A stretch of DNA of 64,000 nucleotides from Enoplolaimus lenunculus (GCA_030248215.1 JASANG010001469.1:186001-250000); one strand, 5' to 3'; positions 13,001 to 20,174 are shown, counted from the stretch's first letter. Notes: generated from the sequence alone by a model not told the origin. Numbers and translations: made by a program.

Positions 13001-14488
13001 TTGAGGTATAGAAATATTATTTGTTGCCCTGGCTGATCTAACTGCTAAATCAAATTAGAATTTTGAATTTAAAATATTGCAACTAAAGCGTGTTTAATTT
13101 TTGACGCTGCCTAAAAGGATACCGCTTTGTTTTTAGTAAATTATTCTGGTTGTCTATTATACAGCGACGACAGTATAAGCAGTTTTGTTTGCAAAGTTTC
13201 AAAATCTCTAAAATATTACATTCTTGCAATTAACCAATTTCTCAGAGTGTAACCGTACTTGCAATTACTTAATTTCTCAGAGTGTAACCGTACTTGCAAT
13301 TATTTAATTTCTCAGAGTGTAACCGTACTTGCAATTATTTAATTTCTCAGAGTGTAACCATACTTACAATTACTTAATTTCTCTGAGTGTAACCGTGCTT
13401 GCAATTACTTAATTTCTCAGAGTGTAACCGTGCTTGCAATTACTTAATTTCTCAGAGTGTAACCGTACTTGCAATTACTTAATTTCTCAGAGTGTAACCG
13501 TACTTGCAATTACTTAATTTCTCAGAGTGTAACCGTACTTGCAATTACTTAATTTCTCAGAGTGTAACCGTACTTGCAATTACTTAATTTCTCAGAGTGT
13601 AACCGTACTTGCAATTACTTAATTTCTCAGAGTGTAAACGTACTATCAATTACTTAAAATTAATTGCGTTGAATCTTCATATCGCAAGCTTATCACTCAA
13701 AATGAAACTATCGATAGATATTCCTAAATAAGCTTAAAACAATTTTGCAACCCCCTAACCATTTAGAGGCTGGGATAAATATATTGTGGGAATTTGTTGA
13801 TAAATGCAATCTCTACAAGACACTAGCGATAGCTGATACGCAGTGCAGTGATTGCTGTCAGCAACTTGCAGAAGTAAATAGTGGAAACCTGCGAGTTATA
13901 GAAATAAATTCATTTCACAATTGCCCGAAAAAAATTTACATTGACAACGGTTCGTTCGTGTATGCTACTATTACGCCTTGTTTTTGAGGCAAATTGGCAT
14001 CAAATGCTAAAATAAATTCAGTTTTTTTCAAAATTAATTGTTCAACTGTAAACAGAAAGACCAAGAGTGCATGATACCCTTTAACAAGAGTATGCAACTG
14101 GGTGCATTCTATGTAGAAAAAAATGTACCCAGCGCGCGTTGCATTTTTGGCTTACGCCCCCTTATTTTTGGGGGGTGTCAAAATCACCATCGATGCTGAA
14201 ATTCATGTGCTATTGCATACACTAAAATGTGGTCCGATTTTATTTTCGGTGTTGGCTGGCGGATACACGTGTAATGAACGAAAAATTGACCCCCCGTCCA
14301 AAATGAGGGGGGTAGGACCAAAACGCAACGAGTGCTGGTAGATTTAGTTCCATGCAAAACAAGGCGTTTTGCATACTCGGGTTTAAGGGATCATCCACTC
14401 TTGGAAAGACCAATTAAATCTCACAGCTGACCTAACAGTCCACCTCCAACGCCACCGCCAGTATTCGACCCAGGTGTTCCGCAACATT
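3994..14488 (-). CDS. MAM-domain extracellular protein, 3' part (ten exons)
   Basis: Assembled by eye from exons whose splice sites and phases agree, in transcript order: 14432-14488, 12897-12947, 11223-11390, 10244-10355, 9713-9857, 8742-8858, (gap), 6647-6751, 5876-6006, 5088-5189, 3994-4083. The first six join without a phase conflict and encode a Gly-rich stretch followed by a full MAM domain: LDCEDWICQW at its start, GTLSFEQWISKGAKLEVC in the middle and FVLLDNVKYRGKVC at its end, about 157 residues. The last four encode a second MAM domain ending LRENGRPIC and a stop at 3994-3996. MAM domains are extracellular adhesion/oligomerisation modules with conserved cysteines. No membrane segment follows the last domain, so a secreted protein is likely. 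The start codon and signal peptide are not in the exons found. The phase-0 end of the 8742 exon and phase-1 start of the 6647 exon do not match, so at least one exon is missing. Two adjacent genes are a less likely reading. Confidence 0.75.
4263..4446. mobile_element. Family A MITE with TTAGGC interior
   Basis: Left end GGCCCATGTTTACTTTAAGG and right end CTTAAAGTAATATTGGCC are inverted copies of each other. Inside are runs of TTAGGC hexamers in direct order. No clear target duplication remains. It lies in the last intron of the MAM gene. Confidence 0.8.
4548..4661. mobile_element. Family C MITE, internally deleted
   Basis: Only about 114 bp: the left arm CTGTAAATGCCAGAGAGTTG and right arm AATCAACTCATTGGAATTTA of family C with most of the middle missing. 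Confidence 0.65.
4716..4853. mobile_element. Palindromic element, about 138 bp
   Basis: The ends GCGCCGTTCACAATATAAA and TTTATATTGTGAACGGTGC are inverted copies. The centre AGGGTTAACGCGTGACAAATT pairs with AATTTGTCACGCGTGAACCT across three bases. Only one copy is visible in the window. Confidence 0.7.
5088..5189 (-). CDS. MAM gene exon (MAM 2, C-terminal half)
   Basis: The acceptor AATTTAG and a consensus donor GTAAGTTT bound 34 codons in phase 0, beginning VQVDGRTEFRQDE and ending IQIPSGRHE. The L/V-x-V start and the Trp followed by a short strand fit the middle of a MAM domain. Confidence 0.8.
5225..5510. repeat. Two diverged tandem copies of about 115 bp
   Basis: The string CTCGTGA...TATAAGAGATT..TG..GCACCGTTGACAA.AT occurs at about 5284-5340 and again at about 5401-5455. 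Each is followed by a related GCATT.AT.AAAAG.GTGTATA segment. It lies in an intron of the MAM gene. Confidence 0.55.
5876..6006 (-). CDS. MAM gene exon (MAM 2, central part)
   Basis: The acceptor CATTTTCAG is followed by two bases completing a codon, then 43 codons including GSYAYLEGPTSQSVLSFPSV and ELVFQLYKASYGSIFE, and a donor GTAAAT. The G-x-Y-x-Y-x-E-G, L-S-F-P and F-x-L-Y-K-A-S-x-G pattern is characteristic of MAM domains. Confidence 0.8.
6136..6354. mobile_element. Family D hairpin MITE
   Basis: ACTGCAAAAAATGG at the left and CTTTTTTTGCAGTG at the right, with GACTC/GAGTC-rich pairing arms. TA duplications flank it. It lies about 130 bp from the 5876-6006 exon, in the upstream intron. 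Confidence 0.8.
6647..6751 (-). CDS. MAM gene exon (Gly-rich linker)
   Basis: The acceptor ACTTCTAG and a consensus donor GTAAGTTC bound 105 bp in phase 1-1. It encodes TQCNEVTSGTGWDIG followed by Gly/Val-rich sequence ending DAVGGR. It resembles the Cys-Asn/Gly-rich exons before MAM 1 (ECCGTPGSNTGGG and TECNGDP), which suggests a duplicated linker-plus-MAM unit. Its phase does not fit the upstream 8742 exon directly. Confidence 0.65.
6777..6970. mobile_element. Degraded family A/B MITE
   Basis: Begins GGCCAATGTTACTTTGTGG and continues with AGTATAAGCGTATTCCTAAG and several CCTAAGC hexamers, ending in a weak TTACAGTTCCGCAGA motif. The right terminal repeat is lost. Confidence 0.6.
7031..7207. 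mobile_element. Family B MITE with GCCTAA interior
   Basis: The ends GTCCATGTATAGAACAGGGT and ACCCTGTTCTATACATGAGC are inverted copies. CCTAAGC repeats fill the left part, and the motif TAGTCTAAAGCTTAAGCT marks the right part as in all family B copies. Confidence 0.8.
7590..7765. mobile_element. Degraded family B MITE
   Basis: GTCGTAACAGTTGTATAAGC, CCTAAGC hexamers, AATCGTAAGCTTACTGCAG and CAGAAAAACGTTCCGC appear in family B order. The outer GGCC ends are not recognisable. Confidence 0.6.
7841..8608. repeat. 9-bp minisatellite behind a family A end
   Basis: The array proper (about 7935-8608) consists of GTTGGGACA/GATGGGACA units of 9 bp with occasional 10-bp slips and short higher-order repeats (an ATAGTTGGGACACTTGGGAG block recurs). 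It is preceded at 7841 by a family A-like end GGCCAATGTTACTTTAAAGG. Because the period is a multiple of three and contains no stop, all frames stay open (MGQLGQ, GTVGTD, WDSWDR and reverse equivalents). These are not genes. A sister array lies at 18530. Confidence 0.9.
8742..8858 (-). CDS. MAM gene exon (end of MAM 1)
   Basis: The acceptor TTGTGTTTAG and consensus donor GTAAGTTT bound 39 phase-0 codons, ILFQATGFTSTEEFVLLDNV onwards, through KYRGKVCDD to a Thr-rich end EVTTTE. F-Q-A-T-G, L-L-D-N-V and the closing cysteine match the last third of a MAM domain. Confidence 0.85.
9250..9400. mobile_element. Family C fragment, degraded
   Basis: Remnants of the GAGTTGA/TTAACTCAGAAATAACTA sequence of family C without intact ends. 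Confidence 0.45.
9498..9687. mobile_element. Family D hairpin MITE beside a MAM exon
   Basis: CACTGCAAAAAATGG ... TTTTTTTGCAGTG with TA on both sides (9496-9497 and 9688-9689). Its right end is only about 25 bp from the donor of exon 9713-9857, inside the intron. Confidence 0.85.
9713..9857 (-). CDS. MAM gene exon (MAM 1, middle)
   Basis: The acceptor GACATTTCAG is followed by one base completing a Glu codon, then 48 codons from QWISKGAKLEVCTRLVG to IRIKQQDEPFE. The donor is a weak GTTAGA. W-I-S-K-G-A-K-L-E-V-C followed by a second Cys (PLEC) is a MAM signature. Phases agree with both neighbours. Confidence 0.85.
9905..10166. mobile_element. piggyBac-like MITE carrying a tRNA-like promoter
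   Basis: A 262-bp element flanked by TTAA on both sides (9901-9904 and 10167-10170). The ends CCCCTTCTCACAT and ATGTGATAAAGGG are approximate inverted repeats. TTAA duplication and CCC... ends are the hallmark of piggyBac-type elements. The interior holds a tRNA-like box A/box B pair (about 10062-10115). A second copy, truncated at the right, starts near 48240. It lies in an intron of the MAM gene. Confidence 0.8.
10055..10120 (+). ncRNA. tRNA-like sequence (pol III boxes), not a working tRNA
   Basis: TAGCTGAGTGGTGATGG matches a box A / D-arm and GAGTTCGAATCC matches a box B / T-loop, at the spacing of a tRNA gene. The T-stem does not pair and no convincing anticodon arm or acceptor stem forms. 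I read it as a tRNA-derived promoter (SINE-like) inside the TTAA element, not as a tRNA gene. Confidence 0.6.
10244..10355 (-). CDS. MAM gene exon (MAM 1, N-terminal half)
   Basis: The acceptor TACTTTTAG is followed by two bases completing Glu, then 36 codons EPFAVIFPDESLPETDRAFL to CQQSVGTLSF and two bases. The donor is GTAAAG. The region A-F-L-V-S-C-P followed by G-T-L-S-F corresponds to the A-x-L-x-S-P ... L-x-F part of MAM domains. Confidence 0.8.
10465..10815. repeat. Family H interspersed repeat
   Basis: A CGGACACTAGCGG...GGGCGGGGAG head, then repeated AATTTTT..GATAAGATGATAAGG segments, then CAGCCCGCCCTGCCC and GGATCCGCC. A second copy with the same order lies at about 51049-51320. Ends are too diverged to define duplications. 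Confidence 0.55.
10825..11095. mobile_element. Degraded family B fragments
   Basis: AACTGCAGTAGTGTAAGCTT, GGCTTTAGGTTAAGCCTAGG and GTATATGCTTATACTAC (to about 10975), then a block of CCTAAACCTAAGC hexamers at 11055-11090. No intact terminal repeats. Confidence 0.5.
11223..11390 (-). CDS. MAM gene exon (start of MAM 1)
   Basis: The acceptor AATATTTTAG and donor GTTAGT bound 168 bp in phase 1-1. The 55 codons run CNGDPIYQAKDLDCEDWICQ to EKYTGTREAP. D-L-D-C-E-D-W-I-C-Q-W is the start of a MAM domain (C-x-F/W-E, then C-x-W). Phases agree with the exons on both sides. Confidence 0.85.
11564..11833. mobile_element. Family C hairpin MITE
   Basis: CACTGTACAGAG, GTAATTTCCAGTGAGTTGG at the left and TTAACTCATTGGAATTTACA at the right, with GAGTTGA/TCAACT motifs between. 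It lies in the MAM intron upstream of exon 11223-11390. A GACGG-rich stretch (family M-like) follows to about 11950. Confidence 0.75.
12562..12824. mobile_element. Family E MITE, right part only
   Basis: AACGGATAGTTGCAATACCG, GATATATATCAGTAACGAA, AACAGTCCGTAACCGAATAA and the end CTTATTCGGGTCTCTATAG match the right 260 bp of family E (see 62212). The left end is missing. Confidence 0.7.
12897..12947 (-). CDS. MAM gene exon (Gly-rich)
   Basis: The acceptor AATTTCAG and donor GTAGGT bound 51 bp in phase 1-1 encoding LFGLQGTITIVGPLET. It joins in frame to the Gly-rich exon upstream and to the MAM start exon downstream. Confidence 0.7.
13223..13660. repeat. 35-bp tandem array, about 12 copies
   Basis: The unit CTTGCAATTACTTAATTTCT followed by CAGAGTGTAACCGTA is repeated head to tail about twelve times. 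Most copies differ by one or two bases (ATTATTTAA, CCATA, CCGTG variants cluster in the first half). It lies in an intron of the MAM gene. Confidence 0.9.
13742..13987 (+). CDS. Possible terminal exon, unrecognised
   Basis: A plus-strand open stretch inside an intron of the minus-strand MAM gene. From a possible acceptor CCATTTAG it reads AGINILWEFVDKCNLYKTLA and continues with five more cysteines (QCSDCC, NCPKK, TPCF) to a TGA. An AATAAA lies about 25 bp after the stop. I recognise no family and found no upstream exon. The composition is less AT-rich than its surroundings. Chance is possible. Confidence 0.25.
   Translation: MLQPPNHLEAGINILWEFVDKCNLYKTLAIADTQCSDCCQQLAEVNSGNLRVIEINSFHNCPKKIYIDNGSFVYATITPCF
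14062..14403. mobile_element. Family L MITE with 7-bp duplication
   Basis: 342 bp. CAAGAGTGCATGATACCCTT at the left and the inverse, AAGGGATCATCCACTCTTG, at the right. Exact 7-bp duplications GAAAGAC lie at 14055-14061 and 14404-14410. The second copy at 50196 also has an exact 7-bp duplication. It lies 28 bp from the MAM exon at 14432. The open stretch inside it (14123-14341) is not a gene. Confidence 0.85.
14432..14488 (-). CDS. MAM gene exon (Cys-Cys, Gly-rich), most 5' found
   Basis: The acceptor TATTTATAG and a weak donor GTCAGC bound 57 bp in phase 1-1 reading CCGTPGSNTGGGVGGGLL. The junction to the next exon gives ...LLGGLFGLQG. Upstream exons were not found, so the N-terminus is unknown. 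Confidence 0.65.
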   Translation of the reverse strand, partial: NVAEHLGRILAVALEVDC

Positions 14489-14604
14489 CTATAAATAACA
14501 ATAAAATCGCAAAATATACAATATAAAACTAAATAAAAATTATATAATGAAAACACAAAACATTGAATAAAAATCTGGCATAGTAGGACCTTCATAGGAT
14601 CCTG

Positions 14605-14798
14605 GGCCAATGTTTCGTTTAGGACCGTAACAGTAGATTAAGCGTATTTCTATGCCTAAGCCTAAACCTAAGTGTTGCAAAAGCGTATTTCTAAACCTAA
14701 GCCTAAAAGCCTAAGCCTAAGCAAAAAAATCTAGAATGTAAGCCTACTCTTTTACACACCCACGAGAAAACCGGGACGGTCTTAAGAGTAACATGGGC
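14605..14798. mobile_element. Family A MITE
   Basis: GGCCAATGTTTCGTTTAGGA at the left and CTTAAGAGTAACATGGGC at the right. CCTAAGC hexamers lie inside, then TCTAGAATGTAAGCCTACTC. The flanks GATCCTG and AATCCTG form a 7-bp duplication with one change. Confidence 0.75.
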
Positions 14799-15344
14799 GG
14801 CAATCCTGTGTCATATACTCAGAGGGTCTGCATCATAATCGCTACCGTATATTTACTACTTTTAAGCCACTCACAAATGGCTCCAACCCCGTTCTAGTTT
14901 CAACAGTAAACCGCTAAATATTGTCACCAAAATCGCAACAAAATGTAATTCTACGCCTGCCATAAACACGTACCAATCGTCATAAACAAGAACATCACAA
15001 GATACACCGCTACCAGCGTACGCTTAAAGCATAAATCAACCAGGAGAACATTTTTCAGCCACCAAAAGCTGTGAAAACCCATTCGATGCCGTAGAAACAT
15101 CCTGAATTTTGACCCGTTCATTATGGTTTCGTTGAGGCTTTTTTTCGTTTTAGGTTAACATTTTGAAAGTTTACACGTTTGAAATATTTAAATATTGACT
15201 GAAAACAACGGCCCATGCATACTTCTTGACTGCCGTCCCAAAAATCCCACCGTCCCAGCTAAACATTGGATAGCTCGTGTTTGTGGTTGGATTTTGAGAT
15301 TTTGGGATTTTGTGATTTCAAAAAACAATTCATTGAAAGCAATT

Positions 15345-16190
15345 TATTTGGCTTAATGTTAGGCTTTAGGTTTAGGGTTACGCAATATTTTGGCGCAAGA
15401 TTAGGTCTAGAAATAGGCAAGGTTCAATCCTAATAGGTTTAGGAATAGGCAAGGCTCAATCTTAATAGGTTTAGGAATAGGCAAGGTTCAGTCTCAGGCT
15501 TAGGTTTGAATTCGGCGTTTAGGCGTAGGATCTGGCGTAAAGCTTATATTTATATACTCAAACTTTCGAGATGCCTTAGTGTTACGCTTAGGCATCGAGT
15601 TAGGCTACGGCTTAGGCTTAGGCTTTTGGAGCAGGCTTAGGCTTTGCTTAAGCATAGATTACACCGTAAATGGTATAGGCTTAGGCTTTAAAAATTGTCT
15701 TTGGTTTAAACCTAGATCAGATCTTGAACGACCCTTGAGCTAAATCTAGGCTTAGGCTTAGGGTTTAGGCTTTAGGCTTAGGCTTAGGGTTCAGGAGCAT
15801 CCCGCTTTTGACCATATCCCGAAAGCCCAAAGTCCCATTACGCTTAGGCTTAGGCTTAGCGTTGGACTTATGTTTAGGCGTAGGCTTTTAGGAGCAGGCT
15901 TTGGTTTAAGCATAGATTAGATCTTAAATGACCCTTGGACTAAACCCAGGATTAGGCTTAGGCTTAGGTTGATGCTTTAGAAATAGGTTTTGTTTTAAAC
16001 ATAGGTTAAATCTTAAATGACATTTCCGCTAAATCTTAGGCTTAGGCTTAGGCCTAGACTTTTATTCTTTGGCTTGGGCTTATGTTTAGACCTCAAGCTT
16101 TGGATAAGCATAGATTAGACGGTAAATGACGTAGGCTTAATTGGTATTACGTTTAGGAATCGGATTTGGTTTAAACACAGATTCGATCCT
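15345..16190. repeat. TTAGGC-rich degenerate block
   Basis: About 850 bp with many TTAGGC hexamers, singly and in runs of two to four, separated by irregular spacers such as GGTTTAGGAATAGGCAAGG and TTTAAACCTAGATC. A CCATATCCCGAAA motif at about 15820 links it to the minisatellite at 16809. It is too degenerate to be a functional telomere tract. It may be nested or expanded family A/B sequence. Confidence 0.75.
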
Positions 16191-16191
16191 A

Positions 16192-16639
16192 CTGTATTGA
16201 CCCGAATAAGAGGGGGGACTGATATTTATTTGGCCTCTCCAGAGGGTGCCCCCCTTGTTATTCGGTTACGGATTGTTATTTATTTTTAACCCACGCTCCG
16301 TCGCCCTTCGTTACTGATATGTATCCGGTACTGCAACTATCCGTTGAATTTAACGTATATTTGCCTCGTTTCAATAGTTTGAGCGATAATAAAAGGTTAT
16401 ACTTAGGAATGTACTTTCAAAATTTAAGTAGGCTTTAAAGTTTCGAACTCAAATTATTTGGTCCTGGAGGCATTTATATGCTACAATTAGGGTTATTTGA
16501 CATTTATGGACTCTAATTAGAGTTTAGGGACTCTATGCGATTACGGACTCTTTTTAGGGATACGGACTTCAATTGATTCGGATTCAAAATAGGGAATCCC
16601 TCTTATTACCCGTCCCCAGTGTTATTCGGATCAATACAG
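16192..16639. mobile_element. Family E MITE, TA duplication
   Basis: 448 bp in reverse orientation relative to 62212. CTGTATTGACCCGAATAAGAG at the left and TTATTCGGATCAATACAG at the right, with TA on each side (16190-16191 and 16640-16641). A further family E end fragment lies at 16640-16731. Confidence 0.85.
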
Positions 16640-16808
16640 TAACACAGTTAGGAATACGGACTCTTATTGATTCTGACCCAAAATGGAGATCCCCCTCTTA
16701 TTACCCCCTCTTATTCGGGTCAATACAATAAGTGACCCCTGGGTTAAATCTTAGGCTTAGGCTTAAATTTGGGCTTAGGTTTAGACCTAGGTTTAGGCCT
16801 AGGATTTA

Positions 16809-17034
16809 GGATAACCCCACCTTTGACCATATTCTGAAATCCCAAAATCCCACCTTCGATCATATCCCGAAATCCTAAAATCACACCTTCCACCATATCC
16901 CGAAATCCCAAAATCCCACCTTCGACCATATTCCGATATAGCAAAATCCCAAAATCCCACCTTCGACCATATCCCAAAATCCCAAAATCCCACACCTTCG
17001 ACCATATCCCGAAATCCCACCTTCGACCATACCT
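16809..17034. repeat. Minisatellite of CCCAAAATCCCACCTTCGAC units
   Basis: Seven or so copies of a 24-33-bp unit containing CCACCTTCGACCATATCCC and GAAATCCCAAAAT. The minus-strand open stretch over it (FGISEYG-like repeats) is a by-product. TTAGGC hexamers flank it on the left. Confidence 0.8.
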
Positions 17035-17329
17035 CAAATTATTGTGACATGATGATGGTGATTTTGGAACCGCAGCGAGGTTTACATGGGCCGGAAAAAA
17101 GCAATAAAATACACGCGACACAATTACAGTGGACTTCGTATCAGCTAAAGTTTAATTTAAAAATAATAATTTGAGTGAATGACGTTGCAAACAATTTAAA
17201 TTTTAAAAAATTGTCATCGAAAAATTAACTTTCGCTTCTTTTTCGCTGACCACGTTTGTTTAGTGTTGCGCCACATTTACTGCAAACGATTGCGTTGTCA
17301 GTGAGATAGACGTGTGACACAACGAACAA

Positions 17330-17560
17330 CAATATCATCATTAACAGTAACAACAATAACACCAACGACGACATATAACATCAATAAAATAACAATAGTA
17401 TAATAGTAATAAAATAATAATAATAATGATAATATAATAATAATAATAAAATAATAATAATGATAATATAATAATAATAAAATAATAATAATGATAATAA
17501 GAAGAATAGGAATAATAATACTAATAATAATAGAAATAATAAAAATAATAACATGATATA
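17330..17560. repeat. AAT-rich simple sequence
   Basis: Imperfect (AAT)n/(AATAATGAT)n run of about 230 bp, preceded by ACAACAATAACACC-type sequence. Confidence 0.85.
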
Positions 17561-18121
17561 ATCATATTAAGATGTCATCAACATAAACAACAAGAGCAAC
17601 AACAACAACAGCGAGAAAAAATGTTAAAATAAATGAACAAAAATATGCAACGACAGTAATTACTTTTGTGAAAATTTATCTTTTTTGTCATTTTTTGCCA
17701 CTTTCTTATTTCAGATACACACCTCCGGACGGCTGTGTGTAAAATATTAATGTTATTACTTTTTTGGACCGTCATGTAGTTCAATGTCGCATCAGTCGTC
17801 ATATAAATAAGAAAATCTTAAGAAAATCCAAATTTTCTTAAATATAAATAAGTTGATCTTGTAAAATAAGTGAAAATTTTCCAATGTTTGGCAACAAAGT
17901 TCTAAAATGCGACGAGGTTATATCATTAATGCTGTATAAAAAAGTATTATTGACTTAAAAACGAAAGAAGGTGGAAGTTATCAATTTTATTAATAAACGG
18001 TCAAAATATTGAATTAAACGTAAAGGTATTCGAATATCCATAATACCGGAAACGGATAATGATCAAAGTGGCAAAATTGAATTGTGATACTATATAAAAA
18101 CGAAAGATTAAGGATTCCTGC
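17561..18121. other. Intergenic, no gene recognised
   Basis: AT-rich. A plus-strand acceptor-like CTTATTTCAG near 17715 leads into a frame that soon stops. No exon is supported. Confidence 0.35.
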
Positions 18122-18375
18122 CACTGTAAAAATTCCAGTGATTTGATTTTAACTCAGAATGAGTTAAATCACTCAGTCTGAATTAGGACTATCACAACTT
18201 ACAATTTTGAGTTGAGTTAACTCATTCTGATTTACTTAATCAGCACCCGCGGAGTCGACTCAACTTGCTGTGAGAATTAACTCAACTCAAAGTGAGCTAA
18301 AGTTGACTGCTATTAACTCAGAAATAGCTAACTTTCCGTCTGAGTTGTCTAATTAAATCATTGGAATTAACAGTG
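18122..18375. mobile_element. Family C hairpin MITE
   Basis: CACTGTAAAAATTCCAGTG at the left and TTGGAATTAACAGTG at the right, with GAGTTGA/TCAACTC arms. Confidence 0.8.
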
Positions 18376-18529
18376 TGGCAATAACAAAACGGTGTTTTGG
18401 ATGCTCTTCGCGTTTCAAACATCGCGCTTTGAAACGTTTAGCGCTTATTCAGTAAACACTCTGTTTTGTTGGTCAAAACGATATTTTCTCATCAATATAA
18501 AACGCATTTTTTCAAACGCGAAAAGTCTT

Positions 18530-19315
18530 TATGGGACGGTTGGGATTGTTGGGACAGATGGGACAGATGGGACAGCTGGACAGATGGGACGGTTTGGATA
18601 GATGGGACAGTTTGGACAGATGAGAGAGTTGGGACAGATGGGACAGTTGGGACAGATGGGAAAGTTGGGACAGTTGGGACAGCTGGGACAGTTGGGACAG
18701 TTGGGCAGGAAGTTGGGACAGGAAGGGGTTGGGACAGTTGGGACAGATGGGAAAGTTGGGACAGTTGGGACAGCTGGGACAGTTGGGACAGTTGGGACAG
18801 CTGGGACAGTTGAGACAAACGGGACTTATGGGACCGTTGGGACAGTTGGGACAGATGAGACAGTCGGGACAAATGGACAGATGGGACAGATGGGACAGTT
18901 GGGACAGTTGGGACAGATGTGACAGAGAAAAAAAGGAAAAAGAAGGGACAGGAAAGGGGAGAAAGACAAAGGAAAATGAGACAGTCGGGACAAATGGACA
19001 GATGGGACAGATGGGACAGTTGGGACAGTTGGGACAGATGTGACAGTTGGGACAGATGGGACAGTTGGGACAGATCGGACATATGGGACAGCGGGACAGA
19101 TGGGACAGATGGGACAGTTGGGACAGATGGGACAGCTGGGACAGATGGGACAGTTGGGACAGTTGGGACAGATGGGACAGTTGGGACAGATGGGACAGTT
19201 GGGACAGTTGATATATTTATATACATATACATATATATTATATATATCCTACGTAAATATATCTATATATTTCTGTCCCGGGACATTGAGACAGTCTTTA
19301 TGGTAACATGGGCCA
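18530..19315. repeat. Second 9-bp minisatellite, with a family A-like right end
   Basis: The array (to 19209) has the same GTTGGGACA/GATGGGACA units as at 7935. It contains an exact 69-bp duplicated block (18856-18924 and 18977-19045) around a purine-rich interruption. It is followed by an AT-rich stretch and, at about 19275-19315, by CCCGGGACATTGAGACAG and GGTAACATGGGCC, which is an inverted family A-type end. Open frames in all six frames are by-products of the 9-bp period. Confidence 0.9.
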
Positions 19316-19586
19316 TATTAATAATGTGTTTAGGTAGTGTGCTTAAACTCAGCAAACAATAACAATTAATTGTGTATTTGATAATTTTTGACATAATTTT
19401 AAGGATACTAGGATTTCAACGTTTTAAGCCATACAAATGTGGTATTTCTTGCCGTCATTGGCATTTAAACGAGCCAATGACAACAATTCAAAATTCTGAC
19501 AAAATTTTTAACGTAGTTTGAAAAGAATGTTACAGTTTATCAGATCCGATAGATACTACCTAAAATTTGATCTCAAATGTTGCGTA

Positions 19587-19827
19587 CACTGTAAATTCTA
19601 ATGAATTGAATGATCAACTCAGCAAGCGAGTCAGTGATTTCTGAGTTAATAACAATAAGCATGATTGAGTTGATTTTCATGCTCAGTTGATCTGATGCCG
19701 GATGAGCTGATGAGTTTAACTCTGATTGAGTTAAATCAACTCACAATTCTGAGTTATAATAGTCCTTACTCAGGCTGAGTAATTCAAATCATTCTGAGTT
19801 AAAATCGACTAACTGGAATTTACAATG
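19587..19827. mobile_element. Family C hairpin MITE
   Basis: CACTGTAAATTCTAATGAATTG at the left and ACTGGAATTTACAATG at the right. TA precedes the left end. Confidence 0.8.
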
Positions 19828-19980
19828 AGTGCTTTCTGATTTAGGCAAAGAATTTCAAATTATTAGCGCAATAAAGAATGACCGAGCCATGCAAGGTATG
19901 TTTTTGGACATTGCAATTATTAATACTGTGCATTAATGTTAGACAAATTTTAATTGAAGCGATCTTCAGTTAGATCCGAA

Positions 19981-20174
19981 GGCCAATGTAAAGAACAGGG
20001 GCGGAACAGTACTATAAGCATATTGGTAAGCCTAAGCTTAAGCCTAAGCCTAAGCGTAAGTACGAGTATATTCCTAAGCCTAAGTCTAAGTCAAGTAAAA
20101 AATTAGTCTAAAGCTTTAGCTTACTCTTTTCTAGAACCCGCGGAGAAGGTTCCGCCCCTGATCTTTACATGGGC
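19981..20174. mobile_element. Family B MITE
   Basis: GGCCAATGTAAAGAACAGGG at the left and CCCTGATCTTTACATGGGC at the right. CCTAAGC hexamers and TTAGTCTAAAGCTTTAGCT are inside. The flanks AGATCCGAA and AGATCCCAA are a near-identical duplication (8 of 9 bases). Confidence 0.85.

Noticed and set aside
14123-14341. 72-residue open frame
   Set aside because: Entirely inside the family L MITE with its 7-bp duplications.
15345-16190. A true telomere or chromosome end
   Set aside because: The hexamers are degenerate, interrupted and flanked on both sides by ordinary sequence.
18466-19362. Open frames of 100-250 residues on both strands
   Set aside because: Same 9-bp minisatellite as at 7935.
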